Positions 5,278 through 14,668 of a stretch of DNA of 28,010 bases are shown here, piece by piece (position 1 is the stretch's first letter; the number at the start of each line of letters is the position of its first letter). Under the pieces are notes generated by a model that saw nothing but the letters and a program-made list of their open reading frames with translations, ran no database searches and had not been told where the DNA came from. The translations under genes and the position numbers were made by a program. Source of the DNA: an uncultured Gemmatimonadota bacterium (lineage in GTDB: Bacteria > Gemmatimonadota > Gemmatimonadetes > Gemmatimonadales > GWC2-71-9); the NCBI GenBank assembly GCA_946480845.1, contig CAMLLJ010000008.1, forward strand, positions 1-28,010, given 5' to 3'.

Positions 5278-7941
5278 TCAGTTGGCCGACAGCCAGTAGC
5301 TCGCCTTCACCGCCAGGAAGTTCCGCCCCTCGCTGCCGAAGGTATCGAACAGCGATCCGACGCCCACCGGGCTCGTGGCCGCCCCCGACCGGTCCTGTTG
5401 CCACACCACGAAGAGCGTGCTGCCGCGCAGCCACTCCCAGCGGAGCACGAGGTTGCTCCGGAAGGAGAGGACGTTGAAGTCGCGCTCGGGCAGGGTGAAG
5501 GTGTCGCCGTCGGCGGTGACCGTGTAGCCGCCGTCCGTCGGCGTAATGGTGGTGCCGTCGGTGCCGTAGGTACGCAGGTCGCGGCTCCGCGCGGCGGGCA
5601 GCTCGCCGAAATCACGGAAGTGGCCGCTCGCCGCAAACGGCTCGGCGTACAGCTCGAGGCTCAGGTCCGGCGTGAACGAATAGTTGAGCCGGATCTGCGC
5701 CGAGAGCGTAGTGCGGTCCACGAAGGCGAAGACATAGCGGGTGCCGAAGGTGGCCGGCGACCCGCCGGGCACCGCGGCGACGAACTGCCGCGACACGACT
5801 TCGTGCGTCCAGCCCGGGTCGATGCTGACGCGCCATTGCGGGGCGGGCCGGATCGCCGCGCCGCCGGAGAGGCGCGAGCGGACGCCGCCTTCCTCGTCAC
5901 TGTAGTACGCATACGTCGTCCGCCACACGAGGGGGCTCCCCTCACTGCCCGCCAGCTCGAGGTCGAAGCCGCGCGAGTGACCGCGGCCCATCAGCGGCCC
6001 GCCGCGGGTGAGGTCGTCGCTCTGGTAGCGGGAATTGACGTACCCGCCCACGAATACCCGCCAGAAGTTCCGCAGCGTGAAGCTGTTGCCGAGCGAGGCC
6101 TCGGTGCCGGTGTGCACCCCGCCGAAGTTCCAGTTGCGACCCAGGAAGAAGTTGCTGCTCCGCCGGTGGAACAGCCGGCCGGGCTCGGTCTCGCGCTGGG
6201 TGACGCCGAAATAGGCGTTGATGTCGTTGGCGCTGCCCAGGCGGCCGGCGTCGTTCAGGTCGAACGTGGGCGACTCGGCGCTCACGCCCGCGAACCCCAC
6301 CCAGTGGCGCCCCGTATTCTTCTCGGCCTCGAACCCCGCGCCCCATCCGAAGAGCGAGGTGCGCGTCGGGTCGAAGGTGAATTCGGTCGCATCGGGCCGC
6401 TGCATGAAGTGCGCAGGGTGCCGCTGCACCTGCTCGATCGCGCCCGGGTCGCCGCGGAGGTAGCTGAGCCCGAAGCTGCCGTCGAACTCGTAGGCGCCCC
6501 CCGCGGTCCGGAAATTCACGTCGCCGCCGCCGGTGAAGGCTTCCCGGTTGAGCAGGCTCGCGAGCGGCGAGCCCTCGTCCATGCTGCGGTGGACGGCCGT
6601 GAATGAGAGGCCGGCCGTGGAGGCGTTGGGGCCGAACTCCCGCTGCACCCGGCCGACGCCGTAGGCGGTGAACGGCTCCACGCGGGTCCGACCGAAGGTG
6701 CCGCTCACCGCGTCGAAGGTGCGGGCGTCCTCGGGTCCGGTGAAGGCCGTGAGCGCGCCCACGGAGAGCCCCGACGCGAGGCGCCCGGTCACCTTGGCGG
6801 CGCCCAGGATGGTGGTGTTGAGCGGGCTGGCCACGAAATCTCCGGTGGCACCGCCCCGCGGCGCCTGCCCGATGCGCCGCGAATAGAAGAAGGACGCCCC
6901 GCCGCCCTCGAGGAGCTGTGCGCCCTCGGTGAAGAACGGCCGCCGCTCGTCGAAGAACGTCTCGAAGGCCGAGAGGTTCACCTCCGCGGGGTCCGCCTCC
7001 ACCTGGCCGAAGTCCGGGTTCACCGTCGCATCCAGCGTGAGGTTGGGCCCGAGGCCGAACTTGAGGTCGGCGCCGGCCCGCCCGGTCATCTCGCTCCCGT
7101 CGTCGAAGGGATTGCCCGCCTCGGCCGTGGCGAACGTCGCGCTTCCGGCGACGTACGGCACCAGCTCGAGTCGCCGCGAGGGCCGGATGCCGGTGATGCC
7201 GCGGAGCAGGCCGAAACGGGACGACCAGCCCGTCTCGCGCGCCGGGATCACGATCCAGTACACGTCCTCGTTGACGTTGGGCATCCAGCGGTTGATCTGG
7301 ACGCCCCAGAGCTGGTCGCCCGCCGCCGCGAACCGGAGCTGGGAAAAGGGGATCCTCATCTCCGCGGTCCAGCCCAGCGAGTCGACGTGCGCCTCGCCCT
7401 GCCAGACCGGGTTCCAGGCAACGTCGCGGGAGCCCTCGGCGTCGTCGGGATGGTAGTAGTCGCCTCGCACGCCGCCGGACGAGACGGTGAAGCTGTAGGC
7501 GGTGCGGTGGTCGCGATACGTGTCGAACGCGACGATCAGGTGCTCGGCATCGGTGTACTGGTCACGGCGGGCCACGGTGGTCGGGATGCCGCCGGGGTTG
7601 GCACTGGTCATGCGCGCGCCGACGTACAGCGCGTCGTCGTCGTAGATGAATGCCACCTGGGTGCGACCGCTGGGCGTGCCACCCTCCACCGGCTGCTTCT
7701 GGAGGAAGTCATCCCGCCAGGCCGCGCCCTGCCAGGCGGGGTCGTCCAGCCGGCCGTCCACCACCGGGTGCGCCGGACTGGCGAGCCGGGTCGCCGTGAA
7801 TTCCTTGGCCGCCGCAGCCGGTGGCGTTGTGCTCGCCCTGGACCCTGCGACCGCCTGCACCGGCGTTCCCGCCGGCGTCTGCGCCAAGGCGGCGGTGGCG
7901 CACGGCAGGAGGCAGCAGAGGAGGAGACTGGCTCGCGGCAT
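5278..7941 (-). CDS. DUF5916 outer-membrane protein with CBM9-like N-terminal domain
   Basis: This is an 887-residue exported protein with a signal peptide at about 1-20 (MPRASLLLCCLLPCATAALA, before QTP). Residues about 48-230 match the carbohydrate-binding CBM9-like fold common in this family: HPVVDGRLDDPAWQGA, then VAFIYDDDALYVGARM, DQYTDAEHLIVAFDTYRD and WTAEMRIPFSQLRF. The rest (about 235-887) is DUF5916: repeated aromatic amphipathic strands ending VKASYWLSAN, as expected for an outer-membrane barrel. It includes the usual FFDERRPFFTEGAQLLEGG segment. Substrate and function are not known for the family. The ATG at 7941 begins the signal peptide. It appears to be a single-gene unit, convergent with the usher gene. 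Confidence 0.8.
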   Translation of the reverse strand: MPRASLLLCCLLPCATAALAQTPAGTPVQAVAGSRASTTPPAAAAKEFTATRLASPAHPVVDGRLDDPAWQGAAWRDDFLQKQPVEGGTPSGRTQVAFIYDDDALYVGARMTSANPGGIPTTVARRDQYTDAEHLIVAFDTYRDHRTAYSFTVSSGGVRGDYYHPDDAEGSRDVAWNPVWQGEAHVDSLGWTAEMRIPFSQLRFAAAGDQLWGVQINRWMPNVNEDVYWIVIPARETGWSSRFGLLRGITGIRPSRRLELVPYVAGSATFATAEAGNPFDDGSEMTGRAGADLKFGLGPNLTLDATVNPDFGQVEADPAEVNLSAFETFFDERRPFFTEGAQLLEGGGASFFYSRRIGQAPRGGATGDFVASPLNTTILGAAKVTGRLASGLSVGALTAFTGPEDARTFDAVSGTFGRTRVEPFTAYGVGRVQREFGPNASTAGLSFTAVHRSMDEGSPLASLLNREAFTGGGDVNFRTAGGAYEFDGSFGLSYLRGDPGAIEQVQRHPAHFMQRPDATEFTFDPTRTSLFGWGAGFEAEKNTGRHWVGFAGVSAESPTFDLNDAGRLGSANDINAYFGVTQRETEPGRLFHRRSSNFFLGRNWNFGGVHTGTEASLGNSFTLRNFWRVFVGGYVNSRYQSDDLTRGGPLMGRGHSRGFDLELAGSEGSPLVWRTTYAYYSDEEGGVRSRLSGGAAIRPAPQWRVSIDPGWTHEVVSRQFVAAVPGGSPATFGTRYVFAFVDRTTLSAQIRLNYSFTPDLSLELYAEPFAASGHFRDFGELPAARSRDLRTYGTDGTTITPTDGGYTVTADGDTFTLPERDFNVLSFRSNLVLRWEWLRGSTLFVVWQQDRSGAATSPVGVGSLFDTFGSEGRNFLAVKASYWLSAN

Positions 7942-8030
7942 GGATTCCCGGCTCCGATGAGTGGCAGGCAGTACTAAGACAGTTGTAGAAGGTAGGACGC
8001 TTCCCGGTGGAACATTGTTTCAGACGCCAC

Positions 8031-8068
8031 GAGCCCCCGGGACCGTTGGTTCCGGTTCCCGGGGGCTC
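8031..8068 (-). terminator. Perfect 12-bp hairpin ending the sigma/DUF4097 operon
   Basis: GAGCCCCCGGGA (8031-8042) pairs perfectly with TCCCGGGGGCTC (8057-8068); three more pairs form with one bulged T, leaving a 7-base loop. It begins 15 bases after the stop of the last DUF4097 gene. No U-tract follows on either strand, so if it terminates it does so as a hairpin-only terminator. It may also shield the promoter of the DUF5916 gene downstream. Confidence 0.55.
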
Positions 8069-8083
8069 GGAGGGGGAGGGCGC

Positions 8084-8845
8084 TCAGCTCGCGCGGCGGA
8101 TGCGGATCGCGCCGTTGACCGTTTCGAGCGAGAGGGTGCGGCCGCCGCTCCCGATCCGGCCGTTCAGTCTCCGGGGGCCGAACCGCCCGGTCACGGTGAG
8201 CGGGAAGTCGGTCTCGATCTCGCCGTTCACGGTCCGGGCCTCGACGTCGGCGTCCACGCTGCCGGGGAGCGTGACCGTGACCGTGCCGTTCACCGTCTGG
8301 AAGTCGGCCGAGCCGCGCCAGTCGGCGCGCCCGACGGTGGCGTCCACGTCGCCGTTGACCGTGGTGGCTTCGGCCCACCCGCGGGTGCTGACACTGGCAT
8401 CGCCGTTCACGGTGGAGACTTCGGCATCCCCGGTGAGGCCGGTGGCCTCGACGCTGCCGTTCACGGTCCGGCCGACGAAGCGCACGCCGTCAGGGACGCG
8501 CACCACGAAGTCCACTTCCACGTTGTTCTCGTTGTTGTTCCGGCGCCGGTCCTTGCGCATCTGGCGGTCGTGGCAGGAGTCGCTCACCTGGTTCGGGTAG
8601 ATGGCGCAGATGGTCACGCCCTCATCGGTCTCCTCGACCTTGATGCGGACGGCGTCGTGGTCCCCGCGCCCGCTCTTGGAGGCGGTGACCTCCGCCGTCG
8701 CGCCGCTCGCCGCGCTGGCGCGAACCTCGCCGTTCACGCCCATGATCTCGAGCGTCTTTCCTTCGGCCAGACGCCCCGACCAGCGGAAGTCCTGTCCCTG
8801 GGCTCCCTGCAGCGCGGCGGCGATGGCGAGCGTGGTCAGCAGCAT
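8084..8845 (-). CDS. Secreted DUF4097-family repeat protein (last gene of the sigma operon)
   Basis: This is a 253-residue protein with a short signal peptide (MLLTTLAIAAALQGAQG, before QDF). The mature chain is built of degenerate repeats of about 20 residues centred on VNG (GVNGEV, RTVNGSV, STVNGDA, TTVNGDV, QTVNGTV, RTVNGEI, RRLNGRI, ETVNGAI), the hallmark of DUF4097, predicted to form a right-handed beta-roll. An insert at about 95-115 is charged and asparagine-rich (RKDRRRNNNENN) and is preceded by two cysteines (TICAIYP, SDSCHD) that could pair. The role is unknown: envelope or surface protein. The ATG at 8845 has AGGGAG upstream. It lies 28 bases after the paralogue and in the same unit as the ECF sigma pair, so it is probably under that sigma factor. 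Confidence 0.75.
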   Translation of the reverse strand: MLLTTLAIAAALQGAQGQDFRWSGRLAEGKTLEIMGVNGEVRASAASGATAEVTASKSGRGDHDAVRIKVEETDEGVTICAIYPNQVSDSCHDRQMRKDRRRNNNENNVEVDFVVRVPDGVRFVGRTVNGSVEATGLTGDAEVSTVNGDASVSTRGWAEATTVNGDVDATVGRADWRGSADFQTVNGTVTVTLPGSVDADVEARTVNGEIETDFPLTVTGRFGPRRLNGRIGSGGRTLSLETVNGAIRIRRAS

Positions 8846-8873
8846 GGGTCGTGCTCCCTGTGAAGGATGAGGT

Positions 8874-9719
8874 TCAGCGGAGCCGGACGGCGCCCGGGCG
8901 CACGAGCCGGATGGTGCCCTGGAACGATTCGACCTCGACCCGGGCGCTGCCGCTGCCGATCGTGAACGAGAAGCCGCGCTCGCGGGAGCCGCGGATGGTC
9001 ACCGGGAAGTCGGCGAGCAGGTCCCCCTGGAAGGTGGACACGGACACCGAGGCGTTGGTCCCCTCCTGCATCCCCAGCACCACGCTGCCATTGTGGGTGG
9101 CGAAGCTGTAGGTGCCGCCGTCGTGAACCGGCCCGCTGAAGGTGATGTCCCCGTTCACCGTCTCCGCGCTCACGCGGCGCGAGTCGGCATCGATCAGGAC
9201 GATCCCGTTGACGCTCTCGGCGGCAACCTCTCCGCGGCTCCGGCGGACGCTCACGTCCTCGTTCACCGACTCGACCGAGATGCGGCCGTCGGCGCCCGTC
9301 AGCGTGACCGAGCCTTCCACCGACGCGAGGTTGATGGTCCCGGTCCCGCCCTCGACGACGATGCTGCCGTTCACGGTCTCGGCCGAGATGGGGGCGCGGA
9401 TGCCGGTGACGGCGATGTCGGTGTTGAGCCCGCTCAGCTCGAGCGGCATCCACGCCGGGACGGTGAGCTCGTAGCTCACGGTGCCGGGATTCCCGTGCTC
9501 CCAGTCGAGCTCCACGGAGATGGTGCCGCCCGAGCGGTCCAGCGTCACCGACCGGCGGGAGCCGCTGACCCGGAGCAGCACTTCGCTCCGCGCCCAGGTG
9601 TGCACGGTGATGTCGCCGTTGTGGTTCTCGGCCTCGAGCCGGTCGCCACGCCGCGCCGTGAGCGTGGTATCGCCCGACTGGGCGAGCATGGCGAGTGCTG
9701 CGACGGTGGCGAGTAGCAC
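8874..9719 (-). CDS. Secreted DUF4097-family repeat protein (paralogue)
   Basis: This is a 281-residue protein starting at a GTG (9719) supported by GAGAGGAAT at normal distance; no better ATG exists. The signal segment is MLLATVAALAMLAQSG. The body is again a series of roughly 18-24-residue beta repeats: ENHNGDI, SGLNTDI, ETVNGSI, ASVEGSV, ESVNEDV, ESVNGIV, ETVNGDI, ATHNGSV, STFQGDL, ESFQGTI. DUF4097 proteins are often found beside ECF sigma/anti-sigma genes, as here. It has no cysteine-rich insert, unlike its downstream neighbour, so the two are related but not recent duplicates. The gap to the anti-sigma gene is 10 bases. Confidence 0.75.
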   Translation of the reverse strand: MLLATVAALAMLAQSGDTTLTARRGDRLEAENHNGDITVHTWARSEVLLRVSGSRRSVTLDRSGGTISVELDWEHGNPGTVSYELTVPAWMPLELSGLNTDIAVTGIRAPISAETVNGSIVVEGGTGTINLASVEGSVTLTGADGRISVESVNEDVSVRRSRGEVAAESVNGIVLIDADSRRVSAETVNGDITFSGPVHDGGTYSFATHNGSVVLGMQEGTNASVSVSTFQGDLLADFPVTIRGSRERGFSFTIGSGSARVEVESFQGTIRLVRPGAVRLR

Positions 9720-9729
9720 GGGATTCCTC

Positions 9730-10440
9730 TCAGCTGCGGGCGGAAACGAGGGTGGCGGCCTGGCGCAGCAGCTCCACCTTGCGGCGCAGGGTCCGGACCA
9801 GGTGGCTGTTCAGGTATGCGTTGGCCGGGTCGGCGGCGACGGCGCGCTGCGCCTCGGCGACGGCGCTGTCGATCACCGTGAGGTTCTTCTCCAGCACCGA
9901 CACGGTGCGCGGGTCGAGCCGGTCGCGCCCCGCGTCGAGCACCGCCTGCAGGTCGGCGACGGCGGCGTCGAAGGTCTGCTCGGCCCGGAGCGCGGCGTTG
10001 CTGGCGAGCCCCGCACCGGCATCCGGCGCGGCGTCGGGCGCCGGCGTGGCGGCCACGGCGGCCGGCCTTGCCGGCCCCGAGGCGTCGCGGGCGAGCCAGA
10101 CGGCACCGCCCGACGCCATCGCCAGGGCGATGCCGGCGGCGGCGAGCTGGGGCAGCGAGAAGGCGTAGCGGCGCCTGGCGGCGATCGGCCGCACCGGCAC
10201 CGGCTCCGGCCGGAGCGGCGATCCGCTGCCGATCATCGCGGCGATGGCCGGCCAGAGGTCCTGCCGCAGCTCGCGGTCGGGGAGGTGGGCCGCGCGGCGC
10301 TGGACGGCCTCAAGCAGTTCCACCGTGCCGCGGCATTCGGCGCAGTCCGCGAGGTGCGCCTCCAGCGCGATGCGCTCGGCGTCGGGGAGCTCGCGATCCA
10401 CGTATTCGGAGAGCCGGTCGGTCCAGCGGTCAGCGGTCAT
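9730..10440 (-). CDS. Membrane anti-sigma factor with zinc-finger (zf-HC2) domain
   Basis: This is a 236-residue protein. Residues 1-45 carry the zinc-binding anti-sigma motif HLADCAEC (His29, Cys33, Cys36) after LSEYVDRELPDAERIALEAHL, the known ECF-sigma-binding fold. One transmembrane helix lies at about 93-115 (SLPQLAAAGIALAMASGGAVWL). The part beyond the membrane is an Ala/Pro linker (to about 145) followed by helices (about 150-232, LRAEQTFDAAVADLQAVL...RTLRRKVELL) that may form a sensory or protein-binding bundle. Its Shine-Dalgarno (TAGGA) includes the TAG stop of the sigma gene, so the two are translationally coupled. It should hold the ECF sigma factor at the membrane until a signal releases it. 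Confidence 0.82.
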   Translation of the reverse strand: MTADRWTDRLSEYVDRELPDAERIALEAHLADCAECRGTVELLEAVQRRAAHLPDRELRQDLWPAIAAMIGSGSPLRPEPVPVRPIAARRRYAFSLPQLAAAGIALAMASGGAVWLARDASGPARPAAVAATPAPDAAPDAGAGLASNAALRAEQTFDAAVADLQAVLDAGRDRLDPRTVSVLEKNLTVIDSAVAEAQRAVAADPANAYLNSHLVRTLRRKVELLRQAATLVSARS

Positions 10441-10448
10441 CGTCGTTC

Positions 10449-11024
10449 CTATCGGTCCAGGTGCCGGCGCAGCGCCATGCGCGCCCGGTGCAGCTGAGAT
10501 TTTGAAGTCCCCACCACGCAGCCCAGCATCTCGGCGATCTCCTCGTGCCGGTACCCCTCGACGTCGTGCAGGACGAACACCTGCCGGGCCCCGTCGGGAA
10601 GCCGGCCCAGCGCTTCCTCGAAGTCCATCGCCTCTTCGGGCCCGCTCCGCCGGGCCGACACCAGCTCGAGCGGCGCATCGTCGTCGTGGTAGCGCTGGCG
10701 CCGGGTGGCCAGCTCGGACCGCCGTGCCAGGATCACGTTCACCGCCAGTCGGTGCAGCCAGGTCCCGAAGGCGGACTCACCGCGAAAGGTGGCGAGCTTC
10801 TGCCAGGCCCGGACGAACACGTCCTGCGTCGTCTCGTCGGCCTCGTCCTCGCTCAGCATCCGCCGGGCGAGGGAGTGGATCCGGGCCACGTGGGCCCGGT
10901 AGAGCCGCTCGAAGGCGTGGGCGTCCCCGGTGGCGGCCAGGGTGGCCTCCACCATGTCGGCATTGGCCCTCTCGCGCCCGGGCTCGAGTCGCAGTGCTCT
11001 GACTCCGCGTGTCGGTGTCACCAT
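10449..11024 (-). CDS. ECF-type RNA polymerase sigma factor
   Basis: This is a protein of about 191 residues with the two ECF domains. Region 2 is at about 38-100 (AFERLYRAHVARIHSLARRML...DVFVRAWQKLATFRGESAFGTWLHRLAVNVI) and region 4 at about 135-190 (LGRLPDGARQVFVLHDVEGYRHEEIAEMLG...VGTSKSQLHRARMALRRHL), with the helix-turn-helix in the last part. It directs RNA polymerase to a small regulon and is inhibited by the anti-sigma factor encoded 8 bases downstream. The ATG at 11024 lacks a clear Shine-Dalgarno. An in-frame ATG at 10955 with GAGAGGG upstream would give 168 residues and still keep both domains; the choice is open. Own-promoter autoregulation is usual for this group, but I see no convincing ECF promoter upstream. 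Confidence 0.85.
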   Translation of the reverse strand: MVTPTRGVRALRLEPGRERANADMVEATLAATGDAHAFERLYRAHVARIHSLARRMLSEDEADETTQDVFVRAWQKLATFRGESAFGTWLHRLAVNVILARRSELATRRQRYHDDDAPLELVSARRSGPEEAMDFEEALGRLPDGARQVFVLHDVEGYRHEEIAEMLGCVVGTSKSQLHRARMALRRHLDR

Positions 11025-11059
11025 GCAGGGGATTGGATAGAACAATCGGCGGGAGGGTT

Positions 11060-11095
11060 GCAGGGGGGAAGGGACCGGGGTCCCCGCCCCCCTGC
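11060..11095 (-). terminator. Two-part hairpin between the DUF4440 gene and the sigma operon
   Basis: GCAGGGGGG (11060-11068) pairs with CCCCCCTGC (11087-11095), and inside it GGGACC (11071-11076) pairs with GGTCCC (11079-11084), separated by a 2x2 internal loop. It lies 31 bases after the DUF4440 stop and about 35 before the sigma ATG. No U-tract follows. It probably ends the DUF4440 transcript and insulates the sigma operon, but it could also lie in the sigma leader. Confidence 0.5.
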
Positions 11096-11126
11096 GGCCG
11101 TGCGGAACGGACCTGCCTGCGCGGGG

Positions 11127-11618
11127 TTACTGCGACACGGCCACCCGCCCGCCGGCCCCGGCCGGAATGGTCACCACGTGGGCCAGCTTCCAGCCCCGCA
11201 TCCCCTTCCGGAGCACCGCCACGTACCGGCTCGCCTCCTCGCCGCCGGCCTCGGGCTGGGCCACGATGCGGCCGATGTCCACGGCGGTCCGGCCGTAGAC
11301 CCGCACCGTGTCGGAGGTGATGGTGACCTTGCCCAGCCGGGCCACCTGCTGGTCGAGCAGCCCGCGGATCTGCTCGCCGCCCGAGGACATCGCGCCGTCC
11401 CCGGTGATGATCACGGCGTCGGCGGTGTACACGCCGGCGAGGGCGCCGACGTCGTTGCGGGCGAAGGCGTCCGCGTATTCGGAGCGCACGGTGGCGATCT
11501 CGTTGAGCGCGGTGCGGAGCGGGGTGCGGTTCGACTCGATCCCCTGCGCCGTGGCGGCCGACGGGGCGAGCAGCACGACCAGCGAGACGGCGGACTGAAT
11601 CCAGGACCGGCGGAGCAT
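11127..11618 (-). CDS. Secreted DUF4440/SnoaL-like (NTF2-fold) protein
   Basis: This is a 163-residue protein with a signal peptide at about 1-25 (ends SAATA, before QGIES). The mature chain fits the small NTF2-like DUF4440 fold: an N-terminal helix (ALNEIATVRSEYADAFARNDVGALAGVYTADAVI), then ITGDGAMSSGGEQIRGLLDQQVARLG, and strands TITSDTVRVYGRTAVDIGRI, EASRYVAVLRKGMRGWKLAHVV. These folds occur as small-molecule isomerases or binding proteins; no catalytic set can be assigned here. The ATG at 11618 has a strong AGGGAGG Shine-Dalgarno. It is transcribed away from hutU. Confidence 0.75.
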   Translation of the reverse strand: MLRRSWIQSAVSLVVLLAPSAATAQGIESNRTPLRTALNEIATVRSEYADAFARNDVGALAGVYTADAVIITGDGAMSSGGEQIRGLLDQQVARLGKVTITSDTVRVYGRTAVDIGRIVAQPEAGGEEASRYVAVLRKGMRGWKLAHVVTIPAGAGGRVAVSQ

Positions 11619-11662
11619 GGGACCCTCCCTGTTGGGGGCGACGGGAATCAGTGACCTCTACA

Positions 11663-11690
11663 TTGAAAGCGGTGGCTCCCGCGGAATAAC
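11663..11690 (+). promoter_or_regulatory. Possible sigma-70-type promoter of hutUI
   Basis: TTGAAA (11663-11668), 16 bases, then AATAAC (11685-11690), in the 129-base divergent gap. The -35 matches 5 of 6 bases and the -10 matches 4 of 6. It would leave a leader of about 50 bases to the hutU ATG. Promoter rules for this group are poorly known, so this is tentative. Confidence 0.3.
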
Positions 11691-11747
11691 GACATCCGCC
11701 CGTCGTGCTCCCCGCCCGGCCGGCCCTGAACGGCTGTATTTTGGGGC

Positions 11748-13415
<1,668 letters not shown>

Positions 13416-13423
13416 GCCCGCGC

Positions 13424-14668
13424 ATGCGGCTCCTCCGGAACATCGGGACCCTCGCGACCTGCCGGCCCGAGGGCGGCCAGGGCGAGATCCACGCGATCGA
13501 GCGGGCCGCCCTCGCGTGGGATGCTGGGCGAGTCGTGTGGGCCGGCCCGGAGGCGGAGCTGCCGGCGGACTACGGCGGCCTTCCCGCAGACGACGCGGAG
13601 GGCCGCCTCGTCGTGCCCGGGCTGGTGGACTGCCATACGCACCTGGCCTTCGGCGGGTGGCGCGCGGAGGAATTTGCGCTCAGGGCGCGGGGCGCAACGT
13701 ACCTGGAGATTGCCCGCGCGGGCGGCGGTATCGTCTCGACGATGCGGGCCACCCGGGCGATGACCGAACACGAGCTGCTCGAGCGCGCGGCCGGGTTCCT
13801 GGCCGGCATGGCCGCCCTGGGCGTCACCACCGTCGAGTGCAAGAGCGGCTACGGGCTCGACGCGGACACCGAGCTCCGGCTGCTCCGGGTCTATCGCGCC
13901 CTCGGGGAGCGGGGCCCGGTGCGCATCGTGCCGACCTTCCTCGGCGCGCACGTCGTGCCGCCGGAGCACCGGGACGACCGGGCGCGCTACATCGCCCTGC
14001 TCACCGACATGCTGATCCCCGCAGTGGCCCGGGACGGCCTCGCGCGCTGCTGCGACGTCTTCGTGGAGGAATCGGCGTTCTCGATCGGTGAGGCGCGGGA
14101 GATCCTGCTGGCGGGAAAGCGCGCGGGGCTCGCGCCCAAGCTGCATGCGGACCAGCTCAGCGACGGTGGGGGTGCGGCGCTTGCCGCGGAGGTCGGCGCG
14201 TTGTCGGCCGACCACCTGGAGCATGCGAGTGATGCGGGCATCGCGGCGATGGCCGGCGCCGGCGTGGTGGCCGTGAGCCTGCCGATCGCCTCGCTCTACC
14301 TTCGCCAGCCGCCGATGCGCGCCCGCCGGTTCATCGACGCGGGTGTGCCGGTCGCGGTCGCGACGGACTTCAATCCCGGGTCGGCGCCCTCATTCCACCT
14401 GCCGTTCGCGCTCACGCTTGCCTGCACCATGCAGGGCATGACGCCGGCGGAGGCACTCAAGGGGGCGACGTCCATCGCGGCGCGTGCGCTCGGGCTCGAG
14501 GGCGTGGGCACCATCGCGCCGGGCGCGCCGGCGGATTTCGTGCTGATCGACGCGCCGGACGTGAACCACTGGCTCTACCACCTGCGGGCGAATGCCTGCG
14601 TCCGTACCGTGATTGCCGGCGAGACGGTCTACGCGGCCGGCCCGGCCGCGCCCTCGGCAGCGCCCTAG
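13424..14668 (+). CDS. hutI: Imidazolonepropionase
   Basis: This 414-residue metal-dependent amidohydrolase opens the ring of imidazolone propionate to N-formimino-L-glutamate, the third step of histidine breakdown. Seen: metal ligands in CHTHLAFGG (His71, His73), KLHADQ (His241) and ATDFNPG (Asp315), plus LGAH (His176) and the substrate-contacting KSGYGL and GIVSTMRATR segments. The length is normal for the family. The ATG at 13424 lies 8 bases after the hutU stop; the open frame upstream of it is antisense-like noise within hutU. Its TAG (14666-14668) shares two bases with the TAG of the convergent ftcD gene. Confidence 0.95.
   Translation: MRLLRNIGTLATCRPEGGQGEIHAIERAALAWDAGRVVWAGPEAELPADYGGLPADDAEGRLVVPGLVDCHTHLAFGGWRAEEFALRARGATYLEIARAGGGIVSTMRATRAMTEHELLERAAGFLAGMAALGVTTVECKSGYGLDADTELRLLRVYRALGERGPVRIVPTFLGAHVVPPEHRDDRARYIALLTDMLIPAVARDGLARCCDVFVEESAFSIGEAREILLAGKRAGLAPKLHADQLSDGGGAALAAEVGALSADHLEHASDAGIAAMAGAGVVAVSLPIASLYLRQPPMRARRFIDAGVPVAVATDFNPGSAPSFHLPFALTLACTMQGMTPAEALKGATSIAARALGLEGVGTIAPGAPADFVLIDAPDVNHWLYHLRANACVRTVIAGETVYAAGPAAPSAAP

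Noticed and set aside
3422..5299. Second 625-codon plus-strand frame inside the usher gene
   Set aside because: Out-of-frame shadow rich in Arg, Ala and Gly; the overlapping frame has a signal peptide and recognisable domains.
5209..6606. 465-codon plus-strand frame antisense to the DUF5916 gene
   Set aside because: Composition typical of antisense frames in GC-rich DNA, with no domain; the minus strand carries a clear family protein.
11025..11060. ECF autoregulatory promoter before the sigma gene
   Set aside because: A GCAACC word is present, but no matching -10 occurs at the usual distance.
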